A stretch of DNA of 64,000 bases from Soonwooa buanensis (GCF_900167905.1 NZ_FUYZ01000007.1:109387-173386); one strand, 5' to 3'; counted from the stretch's first letter, positions 34,141-43,957 are shown. A program made the numbers and translations. The notes: generated by a model not told the origin, from the sequence alone.

Positions 34141-34627
34141 GTTGCGTCATTAATTCTTTTAGCGTCTTTTTTAATCTATTCATTTTTACACGGGCATTAA
34201 CTTCTGTAATCCCTAATGTCTCGGCGATTTCTTTGTAAGATACGTCGTCCAGATACATCATAACAATGGCGCGTTCTACATTTGGGAGAAGTTTTATGAC
34301 TTTATAGAGTAACGAAATTTGCGCTTGCTTTTCGTCATCTTGTTCTTGCTCATACTCGAAGTGGACTTCATCTAGCTCGCTGGTTAATGGTGATTTCGTT
34401 TTTTTTCTGAATAAAGTAATGGCTGTGTTAAGCGCTACACGATACATCCAGGTTGATATTTTAGAATTTCCTTTGAAGCTGTCGTAAGAACGCCATAATT
34501 GCAAAACAATCTCTTGGAAGAGATCTTGTTCGTCTTCTAAAGAATTGGTGTACAACCTCGATACCTTTATGATAAGACCTTGGTTGCCTTTGATAAGTTG
34601 AGAAAATTCTTTCTGTTTTGAGTCCAA
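34133..34627 (-). CDS. ECF-family RNA polymerase sigma factor
   Basis: The protein has 164 residues. The sigma region 2 block (DLFQEIVLQLWRSYDSFKGNSKISTWMYRVALNTAITLFRK) and region 4 (LPNVERAIVMMYLDDVSYKEIAETLGITEVNARVKMNRLKKTL) are both clear. The length and lack of regions 1 and 3 identify an extracytoplasmic-function sigma factor. It is followed by a coupled membrane gene that probably regulates it. The regulon cannot be predicted. The adjacent MscS channel is divergently transcribed and may or may not be a target. Confidence 0.93.
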   Translation of the reverse strand: MDSKQKEFSQLIKGNQGLIIKVSRLYTNSLEDEQDLFQEIVLQLWRSYDSFKGNSKISTWMYRVALNTAITLFRKKTKSPLTSELDEVHFEYEQEQDDEKQAQISLLYKVIKLLPNVERAIVMMYLDDVSYKEIAETLGITEVNARVKMNRLKKTLKELMTQHA

Positions 34628-34775
34628 TTTTTAGAAAGCGATATTTTTTGAATTATTTTTGATAAAGATAATAGTTTTTAGGTTTATTTTGTGCTGGTTT
34701 GCTAAGATATAATTGTTAAATCTTATTTGATCAAAAAATGGTATTTTATTTGTTACCGAAATTCAAAATTATTTT

Positions 34776-35636
34776 ATGGGAGAACAAACTGTTTCGTATA
34801 TAGAGTTGGTCTATGGTGTGCTAAAAGGTTGGTATGTACGTCTTGCAGAGATTACACCCAATTTGATTGTTGGTCTGCTCGTATTCTTTTTCTTTTTTAG
34901 TACTAGTAAATACTTAAGCAAAGTTGCAGTAAGACTGTTCCATAAAGCTTTTCCGAAAAGTAAAGTAGAATCTGTCACGACTTTAGTCGGTGTGTTTCGC
35001 TTTTTGATTATGATCATGGGGACTTTTATTTCCCTTGAGATTATGGGCTTTAGCGGTTTCTTTGTTAAGTTTTTAGGAAGTTTGGGTGTTGCTGGGGTTA
35101 TTGCAGGGGTTGCGCTAAAAGATTTGGTGTCGAGTATATTTTCTGGGATGTTGGTTGGTATCGATAAAGCTTTTGTAGTTGGAGATTATATTACTATCGG
35201 TAATCATTCTGGGACCGTGCAAGAGATTGGTTTTTTAACGACTAAATTAATAACTGACGAAGGTAAAAAAGTCTATGTTCCGAATCAGGTAATTTTTAAT
35301 GCGCCATTTTATAATATTACAGCTTCGCCTCAACGTAAGGTTATTCTTAATTTTGAAATCCCAATGGAGGAAGATTTAGGCCAAGTTAAAGAAGGTATAG
35401 AAACTGTAATTTCTAATCTTGATAAAGCAAAGGAAATTCATCCAGAAGTTTTATTTACAAATCTGAATGGCGGTCTTATAACGGTGCAAGCAAAGTTTTT
35501 GGTGGAGCTTGGTTCTAGTCCAAATGTTCTTAAAAGCAATGCCATTGTTTCTATTAAAAATGAAATGACAAAACGTGGTATTAGATTTACTAGTCCTACA
35601 AGCATTAGCCTCGAAAACCATGCGCCACAACAATAA
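34776..35636 (+). CDS. mechanosensitive channel of the MscS family
   Basis: The protein has 286 residues, the size of E. coli MscS. Three membrane segments are visible (about 22-45, 68-92, 97-118). The pore helix is glycine/alanine-rich (FLGSLGVAGVIAGVALKDLVSSIFSGMLVGIDKAF), and the MscS beta domain follows with VGDYITIGNHSGTVQEIGFLTTKL and VYVPNQVIFNAPFYN. It is an inner-membrane valve that opens under hypo-osmotic shock. It is a monocistronic gene with a strong terminator. Confidence 0.95.
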   Translation: MGEQTVSYIELVYGVLKGWYVRLAEITPNLIVGLLVFFFFFSTSKYLSKVAVRLFHKAFPKSKVESVTTLVGVFRFLIMIMGTFISLEIMGFSGFFVKFLGSLGVAGVIAGVALKDLVSSIFSGMLVGIDKAFVVGDYITIGNHSGTVQEIGFLTTKLITDEGKKVYVPNQVIFNAPFYNITASPQRKVILNFEIPMEEDLGQVKEGIETVISNLDKAKEIHPEVLFTNLNGGLITVQAKFLVELGSSPNVLKSNAIVSIKNEMTKRGIRFTSPTSISLENHAPQQ

Positions 35637-35663
35637 GTTGCAAATTTGCATGTTTTTATTTAC

Positions 35664-35699
35664 AAAAAAGTAGACTAAAATATTTAGCCTACTTTTTTT
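35664..35699. terminator. bidirectional terminator between mscS and the metalloprotease
   Basis: AAAAAAGTAGACTAAA and TTTAGCCTACTTTTTTT pair with one mismatch around a short loop, with T-runs both ways. Confidence 0.85.
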
Positions 35700-35725
35700 A
35701 TTGATAAAAATAATGTGTGAAGATA

Positions 35726-37933
35726 TTATTTTTTAATAATTAATTTTTCGGAAAGTTTTTCTCCATTTTCTAATTGTAATTGGATGATGTAATTACCGTT
35801 AGAAAGATTGTTCAGTTTTATTTTACTTTCGTTGCCTGAGAAACTTCCTGATTTTACGATACGTCCAGATAAATCATGGATTGTGTAATCTACCTTTGAT
35901 GATGACGTTTTCAGACTAATGTTGATTACATCTTGTGATGGATTAGGATAAAGCTTAATGTTTTTAGAAGTTGCTTCGTTGGTTGCTAAAGTGTTGTACT
36001 TAATTGCAAAAGCACTAGAGTTAAGCGCGTAGTAGATGTTGTTAACGGCTTTTACCATTATTCTTGCAGATGCAATGTTTTCGTTTGGTAGTACAATATT
36101 CGCACTTCCATTATTTGGAACACTTTGAGCTAAAACTGTATCAAATGTCAAACCACCATCTTTTGATAACACGATTTGTACATTTTGCGTGTTAATTGTT
36201 CCTGCATTAGTCCCAGCAACATTCCAAGTTACAGGTATTGTCGTATTTCCGTTAAGAGTTGTACCTGCTGTATTTTGAGATGTAACAACGAAAGGACCAT
36301 CGCTGGTTACTGTAACAAACATCGCATCTCTCGCAGATTGGTTACCTGTTGGTTTATTATCATTTACAACTAATGAAAAATTAAGTGTTCTCGCAACGTC
36401 TGGTGTAACTTCCCATTTCGGAAATAGATTATTAGCAACGACGTCACTTAGTTTAGGAAGATATCTAGTTGGAGAATTTGTTGGCATTAATGATCGGTAA
36501 ACAGGTCCAACCGTCGCTGTTTTAACTGGAGGTTGCGTATTGTTATTATTGTCATACTGCTCCCAAAGGTATGTTAAGCTATCGCCATCTGGATCTGTAC
36601 CTACACCTGTTAATGCAAAAGCAGTTCCTTTAGGTATAACATAATCTGCACCTGCATCAGCTGTTGGCGCTGCATTGTTGTTAGAGGTTTTAACAGAGCA
36701 GTCACTTGATCTTTGCAAAACGGCATACATTTCTAAAAGACTTGCTGCATGAAAATAAGCATCACTATTAACTTGTACATTATTACTTGTTCCGCAAATT
36801 CCAGCATAAGCCATAATCGTACTTCCACTTCCTGGTTCGTAGGCTGTTGCATTGTTTGCATTACCCGAGCATGAACTTGTACTCGCTCTAAAGGTATGGT
36901 TAGCTCCAAACTGGTGTCCCATCTCATGTGCTACATAATCAATATCGAAAGGATCACCAACTGGTGCGCCAGATCCAGTTACGCCTCGCGCTTTGCTGGT
37001 TGAGTTGCATACTACGCCTAATCCTGCTAATCCACCACTATTGGTGCCGAAAACATGACCAATATCGTAGTTGGCGCTACCAATAACACTATTTATATTA
37101 GATTGATTTTCATTAATCATTGTCCCAGGATTCCCATTGGTGTAAGGGTCTGTGGAAGAATTGGTGTACACAATAAGATTATTATTGGCAACCAATAACA
37201 TAGTTGTCGAAATACTTTTTTCGTAGATACCATTAACTCTTGTCATTGTCGTTGCAATAGCAGACATGGCATTAGCTTGAGTCCCTCCATGGAACGTTGT
37301 GTATTCACCAGTCGCAGCTACAGCTAGTCTGTATTTTCTGAATTGTCCATCTGATACCAAAGGTGCTTTATTGCTGGTGTTTTCGTTGGCGTGGTTGTCT
37401 AGTTCCTTTTCTATATTACATTCAAAAAGGCGATCGTTAGCGGGTAAGTCTTTTCTTTTATATAAAATGAAAGAAGAATTATCTTTAGTATAACTATCAA
37501 GATAGCTTACTTCCCAATTATCAAAATACATGACGTTAAGTCCTGTTGAAGGCGTCATGCTGAAACGAATCGAATTTTCAGGATGACCTTTTTGCCAACC
37601 AACGTAAGAACGAATTTCAGGGAATTTTGCTTGTAACTCAGGTTCCATAACAGATGCTTCCTGAACAACATAATCTCTTATTTTTCCATCAGAATCAGGG
37701 AATTTAATAACTAAGCTTTCATTTTTAGAGAAGCGTTGAGGTGCAGTTTGTAGCTCAGATTTTATTTTTTCTAAATCTACTTGGTACAAATCAAATTTGT
37801 TAGGAGTAACCCATCTTAGGTTTAGGTTTTCTTGTCGAGCATCCGCATTATTAATTTTTGTCCAATGGTTTTGCTGAGAAAAAACTTGTGTAGCAATTAA
37901 TGTACACGCAAAAAGTGTAATTTTTACTTTCAT
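35726..37933 (-). CDS. secreted reprolysin-like zinc metallopeptidase with T9SS tail
   Basis: The protein has 735 residues. A signal peptide (1-20) is followed by a propeptide-like region and a metzincin domain (about 195-415). The zinc motif HEMGHQFGANH spans 336-346 and a Met-turn-like MAYAGICG lies downstream. Next is a fibronectin/cadherin-like segment (GADYVIPKGTAFALTGVGTDPDGD), further beta modules and a type A T9SS sorting tail (NIKLYPNPSQDVINISLK ... KLIIKK). It should be exported to the outside and degrade proteins. Preceded by a -7 box TACATTTG at 37962-37969. Confidence 0.93.
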   Translation of the reverse strand: MKVKITLFACTLIATQVFSQQNHWTKINNADARQENLNLRWVTPNKFDLYQVDLEKIKSELQTAPQRFSKNESLVIKFPDSDGKIRDYVVQEASVMEPELQAKFPEIRSYVGWQKGHPENSIRFSMTPSTGLNVMYFDNWEVSYLDSYTKDNSSFILYKRKDLPANDRLFECNIEKELDNHANENTSNKAPLVSDGQFRKYRLAVAATGEYTTFHGGTQANAMSAIATTMTRVNGIYEKSISTTMLLVANNNLIVYTNSSTDPYTNGNPGTMINENQSNINSVIGSANYDIGHVFGTNSGGLAGLGVVCNSTSKARGVTGSGAPVGDPFDIDYVAHEMGHQFGANHTFRASTSSCSGNANNATAYEPGSGSTIMAYAGICGTSNNVQVNSDAYFHAASLLEMYAVLQRSSDCSVKTSNNNAAPTADAGADYVIPKGTAFALTGVGTDPDGDSLTYLWEQYDNNNNTQPPVKTATVGPVYRSLMPTNSPTRYLPKLSDVVANNLFPKWEVTPDVARTLNFSLVVNDNKPTGNQSARDAMFVTVTSDGPFVVTSQNTAGTTLNGNTTIPVTWNVAGTNAGTINTQNVQIVLSKDGGLTFDTVLAQSVPNNGSANIVLPNENIASARIMVKAVNNIYYALNSSAFAIKYNTLATNEATSKNIKLYPNPSQDVINISLKTSSSKVDYTIHDLSGRIVKSGSFSGNESKIKLNNLSNGNYIIQLQLENGEKLSEKLIIKK

Positions 37934-37961
37934 GGTATTTGGATTTAAATATTAGTTTTTA

Positions 37962-37969
37962 CAAATGTA
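37962..37969 (-). promoter_or_regulatory. -7 box TACATTTG of the metalloprotease gene
   Basis: It is an exact TAnnTTTG match on the minus strand, 28 nt before the start codon. Confidence 0.45.
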
Positions 37970-38031
37970 ATTTTTTTTAATGAATAAATTTAAAACTTTA
38001 ATATTTTTTAAAATAGCATCTTAAAACAACA

Positions 38032-38061
38032 AAAAGCCATCCCAAAAACGGAATGGCTTTC
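38032..38061 (-). terminator. terminator of sucC
   Basis: AAAGCCATCCC and GGAATGGCTTT pair with one irregularity around AAAAAC. On the minus strand T-rich sequence follows. It begins 23 nt past the sucC stop. Confidence 0.75.
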
Positions 38062-38083
38062 ATTTATTTTAAAAATGCTAAGA

Positions 38084-39277
38084 CTAAGCGCCTAGAACTT
38101 CTTTTACTTTGTTAGCTGCTTCTTCTAGAGTAATTGCAGAGTGAACGTTAAGTCCAGAATCGTCAATCATCTTCTTAGCGATTTCAGCGTTAGTACCTTG
38201 TAATCTCACGATTAATGGAACTGGGATGTTTCCGATGCTGTTGTAAGCGTCGATAACACCTTGTGCAACTCTGTCACATCTTACGATACCACCGAAGATA
38301 TTGATAAGGATAGCTTTTACGTTTGGATCTTTCAAGATGATATTGAAAGCCGTTTCAACTCTTTGTGCATCAGCAGTACCACCAACATCTAGGAAGTTAG
38401 CAGGGTTACCACCTGATAATTTGATGATGTCCATAGTTGCCATTGCAAGACCAGCACCGTTTACCATACACGCAACGTTACCATCTAACTTCACGAAGTT
38501 AAGACCAGCGTCACCAGCTTCTACATCTGTTGGATCTTCTTCTCTCTTATCTCTAAGTTCTGCTAAATCTTTATGACGGAACAAGGCGTTGTCATCCAAA
38601 GATACTTTCGCATCAACTGCGATAATTTTGTTATCTGAAGTCTTAAGAACAGGGTTGATTTCGAAAAGAGATGCATCGATACCAACATAAGCGTTATAAA
38701 GCGACGTGATAAATTTAACAAACTCTTTGAAAGCAGTACCTTCTAATCCTAAGTTGAAAGCAATTTTTCTCGCTTGGAAACCTTGAAGACCTACAGCTGG
38801 ATCTACAACTTCGTTGTGGATTAAGTGTGGTGTAACTTCAGCAACGTGCTCGATATCCATACCACCTTCAGTAGAATATACGATCATGTTTTTCCCTTGC
38901 GCTCTGTCTAGCAATACAGAAACATAAAATTCTTTAGTTTCTGACTCACCTGGATAATATACATCTTCAGCGATTAATACAGAGTGTACTTTTTTACCTT
39001 CTGCAGACGTCTGAGGCGTTACCAATTGCATACCAAGGATGTTGTTAGCGTTTTCTTTAAGCTTATCCATATTAGGAGAGAACTTAACACCGCCACCTTT
39101 ACCACGACCACCTGCGTGGATTTGAGCTTTAACTACCCAAGCTTGTGCGCCTGTGTCAGCAGTTAATTTTTCAGCAGCAGCTACAGCTTCATCAACATTA
39201 TTCGCAACAATACCGCGTTGGATCGCAACACCGTATTTTGATAAAATCTCTTTAGATTGGTATTCGTGAAGATTCAT
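38084..39277 (-). CDS. sucC: succinyl-CoA synthetase beta subunit (ADP-forming)
   Basis: The protein has 397 residues. It starts MNLHEYQSKEILSKYGV, the standard opening, and carries the ATP-grasp glycine-rich loop KAQIHAGGRGKGGGVK. The conserved NGAGLAMATMDIIKLSGGNPANFLDVGG and NIFGGIVRCD motifs lie in the C-terminal CoA-ligase domain. It makes succinate, CoA and ATP in the TCA cycle with the alpha subunit (sucD), which is not adjacent here. A -7 box TAAATTTG at 39317-39324 (minus) precedes it. Confidence 0.98.
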   Translation of the reverse strand: MNLHEYQSKEILSKYGVAIQRGIVANNVDEAVAAAEKLTADTGAQAWVVKAQIHAGGRGKGGGVKFSPNMDKLKENANNILGMQLVTPQTSAEGKKVHSVLIAEDVYYPGESETKEFYVSVLLDRAQGKNMIVYSTEGGMDIEHVAEVTPHLIHNEVVDPAVGLQGFQARKIAFNLGLEGTAFKEFVKFITSLYNAYVGIDASLFEINPVLKTSDNKIIAVDAKVSLDDNALFRHKDLAELRDKREEDPTDVEAGDAGLNFVKLDGNVACMVNGAGLAMATMDIIKLSGGNPANFLDVGGTADAQRVETAFNIILKDPNVKAILINIFGGIVRCDRVAQGVIDAYNSIGNIPVPLIVRLQGTNAEIAKKMIDDSGLNVHSAITLEEAANKVKEVLGA

Positions 39278-39316
39278 AATATTTTTATTGTTTTATTTAC
39301 TATTTTTTAAGATTTA

Positions 39317-39324
39317 CAAATTTA
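39317..39324 (-). promoter_or_regulatory. -7 box TAAATTTG of sucC
   Basis: It is an exact TAnnTTTG match on the minus strand, 39 nt before the start codon. Confidence 0.45.
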
Positions 39325-39410
39325 ATAAAATTGAGGGAATAAAATAATTTAAACCCAAATTTTTAATTTAATAGACTACAAGTAATCTCTTTTGGTTAAT
39401 GTAAAAATAT

Positions 39411-42014
39411 TTAATTTTTGATTAAAGCCTTTGTTATTTTGTCATTTTCTGTAATAATTACAATCTTATAATTGGCACTTGGTAGGTTAACTACATTAAA
39501 TTTTATTTCTTTTTTGTTAATGTTTTCAATTGTTTTAACAGTTTGACCTAACATATTAATTATATGAATGTTTTTTATTGTATTTTTTGAGGTAAGTAAA
39601 ACTTCATTGTGTGCAGGATTTGGATAAATTTTTAAGTTGTCTATTGATACATCAGCCGTATGTAATGCATCTGTTGTAAAAGATTTAGTAACGGATGAAT
39701 ATTCTTTTCCGTTCTGCGTTACCACAATTTTTCCGTAATATTTTTGATTAGGAAGTAAGTTTTCAAGATTAATTGTTATATCCTCAGATAAATATGAATC
39801 GATGATATTGCTCGCATTGAAAGTTTGATTCAAGTTTTCTTGATCGATACCATAGATAAACTTGATGTTTTCAATTTTTGATTTTGCATTATTTTTAATG
39901 CTTGATAACAGTTGTACTTTTGTTGAAGAAACTTCTTTAACAAAAAAATCAATTTCATTAAGCGGTAAAGTTTTAAAACTAATACTATTACTACTTATAA
40001 TTTCGGTGCCAAATTTTGCTTTAACCATCACATTGTATGTTGTGTCTGGAAGTAGATTGTCTACAGCCTTTGAAAGATCATCATTCTCATATTTCTGGAT
40101 GTTGTTTGGCATCGCAGATGTCTCTTTTGCAGTAGTATCGTCGGAATAATGGAATGTTATATTTTCCATGTTTTCTGTATTGGTACTTCCATAAGCGTTT
40201 AACATTGCTGCATCAGCTTTGATGTCGGTTGCAAAAGTCGTAATTAGTGAGTATGCTTGTGTATAACCATTTGATTCAAAAAGATTACCAATACTTCCAG
40301 ATACTAAAAAATTGTTATCAAACGAATTAATATAATAGGTATTTTTGGGAATATCTATTTGTTGAAACGTTCTTCCACCATTGAATGTTTGCAAGCCTGA
40401 ATCACTTCCGTTGAATAAAATACCTTCATTGGGGTTTTTGAAAACGATTTCTGGCGTGTAAGATAATGTAGTTATTGGTTTCCATGTATTGCCATAGTCA
40501 TTCGTTTTGTAATAGGTAAGTCCATCGTTATAATAACCAATTCGTTGGGAAGGAAAATGAAATGAATAAAGGTGTTGTCCTTCTTTTATAGTGCTCCAAG
40601 TTTTGCCATAATCTGTTGTTTTGGAAAGCTTTTTTTCTGATATTGCAATGCCGACGCCCTCGTCAAACCATTGTATTTTTGAGGCACGGAAATTTGGAAT
40701 AATTTCCCAGCTAGCGCCACCATTATCTGTTGTATATGCAGAATACGCGCTATTTATTATTCCTTTATTTTCATCAAAAAAGTAAATAGAGCTAGCGTTG
40801 GTTGTAAAGTTTTCGTTAATACTCCATGTTTGACCGCCATTTGTTGTTTTAGCAATTTTTACTGTGACAGGATTTCCTAGTAAAACATATCCAATATTTC
40901 GGTTGATAAAATAGCTGTCATATAGGTTAAACAAATTAGTATCATTAATAGGAACATTAACAGACTCCCAATTAGTTTTGTCTGTAGATAGATATAGTTC
41001 TTTACTTGTAACTACAGAATAAAGATTTGCATTTTTTTTGACTTTGCTAATTGAATTGTATGTAAAATCTTGTGTTGTCCAACTTCCCCCATTGTCAGTA
41101 CTTTTATAAAACTGTCCATAATTGCCGATTGCTATCGCGTTATTGTTATTGAAGTGTAAATGTTTAATATCATAACTATCACTTATCCAATTTTTGGAAT
41201 CATATACTTTATTCCAAAGATATCCACCATTTGTGGTCTTATAGATTATTCCATATTTAGACGTTGCAAAGCCTAGATCAGTTGATAAAAAATAAAAAGA
41301 AAAAAGTGATATAGCAGGTTGCGAAGGATTAAAATTAGTCCTCTTTATCCAACTTTCTCCATTGTTTTTTGTTAAATAAAAGGTCTCGCCAAAGCTAACA
41401 TATCCATCTTTTTGATCATAAAAATAGATACTCGTACATAGAGCTCCATTAGTAATTTTTAAGTTGATATTCTTTCCAAAATCAACGGTTTTATAAAGCT
41501 TTCCATAATTGGTTACTATATATCCTTCTTGGTTATTCACAAACCAACTTCGCTGGATAATCTCATCTGGCAATAGCCCCAATTTTTGTTTTTCCCAAGT
41601 AATAGCATTGGTATTTGATTTGAACAAAGTCTTATCACCAACAACAATAATAGTATTATTAACATAAAAAATACTATTGATATTCTCACTTGAGTCAAGG
41701 TTGATGTTTTGCCATGTTAGTCCATTATCTCTACTAAGAATCAATAAACCTTGTTGTCCTCCGACTATTATATTCGTATCCCATGATTTTACAACCGAAG
41801 CATTAATCACGTCTTTAAGGTTAGTCCACGTTTTGGCTTGGTCATTTGACTTGAGCAGTTTATTCTCCGTTAATAAAAAAAGCTGATTATTGTTATCGGA
41901 AAATGAGTTTGCTTTTTCAAAATAATTAGTGGGATTTAATTGATTCCAACTTGTTTGAGCCTGCGAAATAACTATTGAGAAAAGGAATAATAAAGAGAGT
42001 AAATTTGATTTCAT
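39411..42014 (-). CDS. T9SS protein with YCF48/BNR-like beta-propeller repeats
   Basis: The protein has 867 residues. After a signal peptide (1-19) come many repeats of the type KTTDNGGxTW and KSTDNGGSWT separated by strand-rich segments (about 40-620). These are typical of YCF48/sortilin-like propellers. Fibronectin-like segments (about 640-790) follow. The tail (KIYPNPAHNEVLLTSKN ... TKALIKN) is a type A T9SS sorting domain. It is likely secreted and surface-exposed, binding an unknown partner. Its start lies 29 bp after the DUF423 gene, so it may be the last gene of the HMG-CoA reductase unit. Confidence 0.85.
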   Translation of the reverse strand: MKSNLLSLLFLFSIVISQAQTSWNQLNPTNYFEKANSFSDNNNQLFLLTENKLLKSNDQAKTWTNLKDVINASVVKSWDTNIIVGGQQGLLILSRDNGLTWQNINLDSSENINSIFYVNNTIIVVGDKTLFKSNTNAITWEKQKLGLLPDEIIQRSWFVNNQEGYIVTNYGKLYKTVDFGKNINLKITNGALCTSIYFYDQKDGYVSFGETFYLTKNNGESWIKRTNFNPSQPAISLFSFYFLSTDLGFATSKYGIIYKTTNGGYLWNKVYDSKNWISDSYDIKHLHFNNNNAIAIGNYGQFYKSTDNGGSWTTQDFTYNSISKVKKNANLYSVVTSKELYLSTDKTNWESVNVPINDTNLFNLYDSYFINRNIGYVLLGNPVTVKIAKTTNGGQTWSINENFTTNASSIYFFDENKGIINSAYSAYTTDNGGASWEIIPNFRASKIQWFDEGVGIAISEKKLSKTTDYGKTWSTIKEGQHLYSFHFPSQRIGYYNDGLTYYKTNDYGNTWKPITTLSYTPEIVFKNPNEGILFNGSDSGLQTFNGGRTFQQIDIPKNTYYINSFDNNFLVSGSIGNLFESNGYTQAYSLITTFATDIKADAAMLNAYGSTNTENMENITFHYSDDTTAKETSAMPNNIQKYENDDLSKAVDNLLPDTTYNVMVKAKFGTEIISSNSISFKTLPLNEIDFFVKEVSSTKVQLLSSIKNNAKSKIENIKFIYGIDQENLNQTFNASNIIDSYLSEDITINLENLLPNQKYYGKIVVTQNGKEYSSVTKSFTTDALHTADVSIDNLKIYPNPAHNEVLLTSKNTIKNIHIINMLGQTVKTIENINKKEIKFNVVNLPSANYKIVIITENDKITKALIKN

Positions 42015-42043
42015 TTTGTTGGTTTATATATCAAGTTTTTTAA

Positions 42044-42430
42044 TTAAATTTTATTCTTTGCAAAATACCAAATCAACATTGCCCAACTGATAATCATAAA
42101 TAGTCCGCCAAGTGGTGTAATTGGTCCTAAGAATTTTAAGTTAACGCCCCAATAATCTTGGAAACTCAAAAAATAAATACTGAACGAAAACAAAAACGTC
42201 CCGATAATCATCGCTAACGAAATCCATTTGTGACTTCCAGTATCGAATTTTAAAATATATCCAACAATTAAAAGAAAAAATGCAGCGTACATTTGGTATC
42301 TAACACCAGTTTCGAAACTTTCTAGACGTTCTACAGAAAGTATTTTTTTAAAAGCGTGTGCGCCAAATGCGCCTAATATCACTGAAAGCATTCCGTAAAA
42401 TGCACCAAATATTAATGTAAATGTTTTCAT
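42044..42430 (-). CDS. DUF423 membrane protein
   Basis: The protein has 128 residues with four membrane helices. The DUF423 hallmark GAFGAHAFKKIL near residues 21-32 and FETGVRYQMYAAFFLL are visible. It is an inner-membrane protein of unknown biochemical function. It lies 7 bp after a 54-codon membrane gene and is probably in the same transcript as mvaA. Confidence 0.88.
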   Translation of the reverse strand: MKTFTLIFGAFYGMLSVILGAFGAHAFKKILSVERLESFETGVRYQMYAAFFLLIVGYILKFDTGSHKWISLAMIIGTFLFSFSIYFLSFQDYWGVNLKFLGPITPLGGLFMIISWAMLIWYFAKNKI

Positions 42431-42437
42431 TTTAAAT

Positions 42438-42602
42438 TTATTTTTGAGTCATTAATAAAAATATTTTCCCCGCTGTTGTTAAAATGCCAAGAATTATAAA
42501 AAGCCATGCAAATCTTTTGCTAGGTGCAAATCCAGGATGTTTTGTCACTTTTAAAAAGATGCCGAATCCTAAAATAAAAATGGATAATCCGAGTCCGAAC
42601 AT
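42438..42602 (-). CDS. 54-residue membrane protein between mvaA and DUF423
   Basis: Translated by hand on the minus strand, the frame gives 54 residues. Two hydrophobic segments (GLGLSIFILGFGIFL and FAWLFIILGILTTAGKIFLL) flank a basic loop (KVTKHPGFAPSKR). It is spaced 4 bp from mvaA and 7 bp from DUF423, a tight fit that supports it being a real gene, as does the ATG start and well-formed topology. No family was recognised. It is likely an inner-membrane protein with both ends on the same side. Confidence 0.7.
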   Translation of the reverse strand: MFGLGLSIFILGFGIFLKVTKHPGFAPSKRFAWLFIILGILTTAGKIFLLMTQK

Positions 42603-42606
42603 ATTC

Positions 42607-43938
42607 TTATTTTTTTGATCTTAAATTTTCTAACTCAGCGATAACTTCGTGATGACTCACCGTTTTATCTTTAAAGTAGGTAACAAAATGTTGTTTCTCT
42701 TCCTCGGTTGCTCCAAACTGATTAAGGATGTTAAACAAGTGCATCTTCATGTGACCTTTTTGGATGCCTGTTGTTACCAAAGAACGTAAAGCGCCAAAGT
42801 TTTGCGCCAACCCCGAAACCGCCAAAATACTCATCAATTCTTGAGCAGATGGTTTTCCTAAAAGCGCCAAAGAGAATTTAACCAAAGGATGAAGATTGGT
42901 CAAACCACCAACAACACCAACCGAAATTGGCAAGTCAATCCAAAATCTAAAAATACCATTGTCTGTCGTACAATGTGTCAGCGACGAATATTTTCCGTTG
43001 CGTGATGCGTACGCGTGTGCGCAAGCTTCAGTTGCACGGAAGTCGTTTCCAGTTGCGATAACCACCGCGTCGACGCCGTTCATAATGCCTTTGTTGTGCG
43101 TAGTTGCACGATAAGGTTCGATTTCGGCGATGTTAACAGCTTGTTTAAATTTCCAAGCAAATTCTTCGTTAGAAATGCCGCTGTCGTCTTTCAGCTCATC
43201 AATCGGGCAAGAAACCTCTGCACGAACAATACAATCTGGTGTAAAGTTGGACAAGATATTCATCACAACTTGTAGCGAATCTTTTTCTGCTTGTGTAAAG
43301 TCCGCTTCGTTTGCTACTTCTTCTTTCAACGTTTTTCCGAATTGCTCTAGACAAGAGTTGATGAAGTTAGCGCCCATCGAATCTACAGTGTCAAAACTAG
43401 CTTTCAGTTGGAAGTAATTTGGCATTTCCTCCGTCTTATCAATCAAACGAATGTTAAGAATTCCGCCGCCACGTTTTCTCATGTTGGCAGTAATATCTTC
43501 GGTTGCTTCGAATAATTTTTTCTTTAATTTAAAATTGAAAAAATGTTGAAGTTTATGAGGTTCAATGTTTAAAATAAAATGCGTGTGCCCCAATTTTTTG
43601 GTGTTGATAATGGTGGTTTTGAAACCGCCTTTGTCCAACCAAAATTTTGCTGCTTTGGATGCTGCTGCAACAACAGAGCTTTCTTCAACCGCCATTGGTA
43701 GCGCCAAAAGTTTACCATCGATTAAAAAATTCGGAGCAATCCCGTAAGGCATATAAAAGTTGGAAATTGTGTTTTCCGAAAACTCTTCGTGTAGTTTTTG
43801 TAAATCGGGATCGTTATTCCAATATTGTTGTAAAATTTGTTCGTAACTTCTGTCATTCGATAGATACTCGCTGATAAGCCAATCTATCTTTCTTTGCTTG
43901 GATAATTTTGAAAATCCTTCTACCGGTTGATGATTCAT
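42607..43938 (-). CDS. hydroxymethylglutaryl-CoA reductase, class II-like
   Basis: The protein has 443 residues and resembles class II (degradative-type) HMG-CoA reductases. Visible signatures are ALPMAVEESSVVAAASKAAKFW (catalytic Glu), DSMGANFINSC, the NAD(P)-site region NKGIMNGVDAVVIATGNDFRATEACAHAYA with its Lys and Asp, and a late histidine in KGHMKMHLFN. It interconverts HMG-CoA and mevalonate; in Flavobacteriia it supplies isoprenoid precursors through the mevalonate route. A -7 box TATCTTTG at 43958-43965 precedes the start by 19 nt. It heads a possible four-gene unit. Confidence 0.92.
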   Translation of the reverse strand: MNHQPVEGFSKLSKQRKIDWLISEYLSNDRSYEQILQQYWNNDPDLQKLHEEFSENTISNFYMPYGIAPNFLIDGKLLALPMAVEESSVVAAASKAAKFWLDKGGFKTTIINTKKLGHTHFILNIEPHKLQHFFNFKLKKKLFEATEDITANMRKRGGGILNIRLIDKTEEMPNYFQLKASFDTVDSMGANFINSCLEQFGKTLKEEVANEADFTQAEKDSLQVVMNILSNFTPDCIVRAEVSCPIDELKDDSGISNEEFAWKFKQAVNIAEIEPYRATTHNKGIMNGVDAVVIATGNDFRATEACAHAYASRNGKYSSLTHCTTDNGIFRFWIDLPISVGVVGGLTNLHPLVKFSLALLGKPSAQELMSILAVSGLAQNFGALRSLVTTGIQKGHMKMHLFNILNQFGATEEEKQHFVTYFKDKTVSHHEVIAELENLRSKK

Positions 43939-43957
43939 TTAATACGACTTTAAGTTT

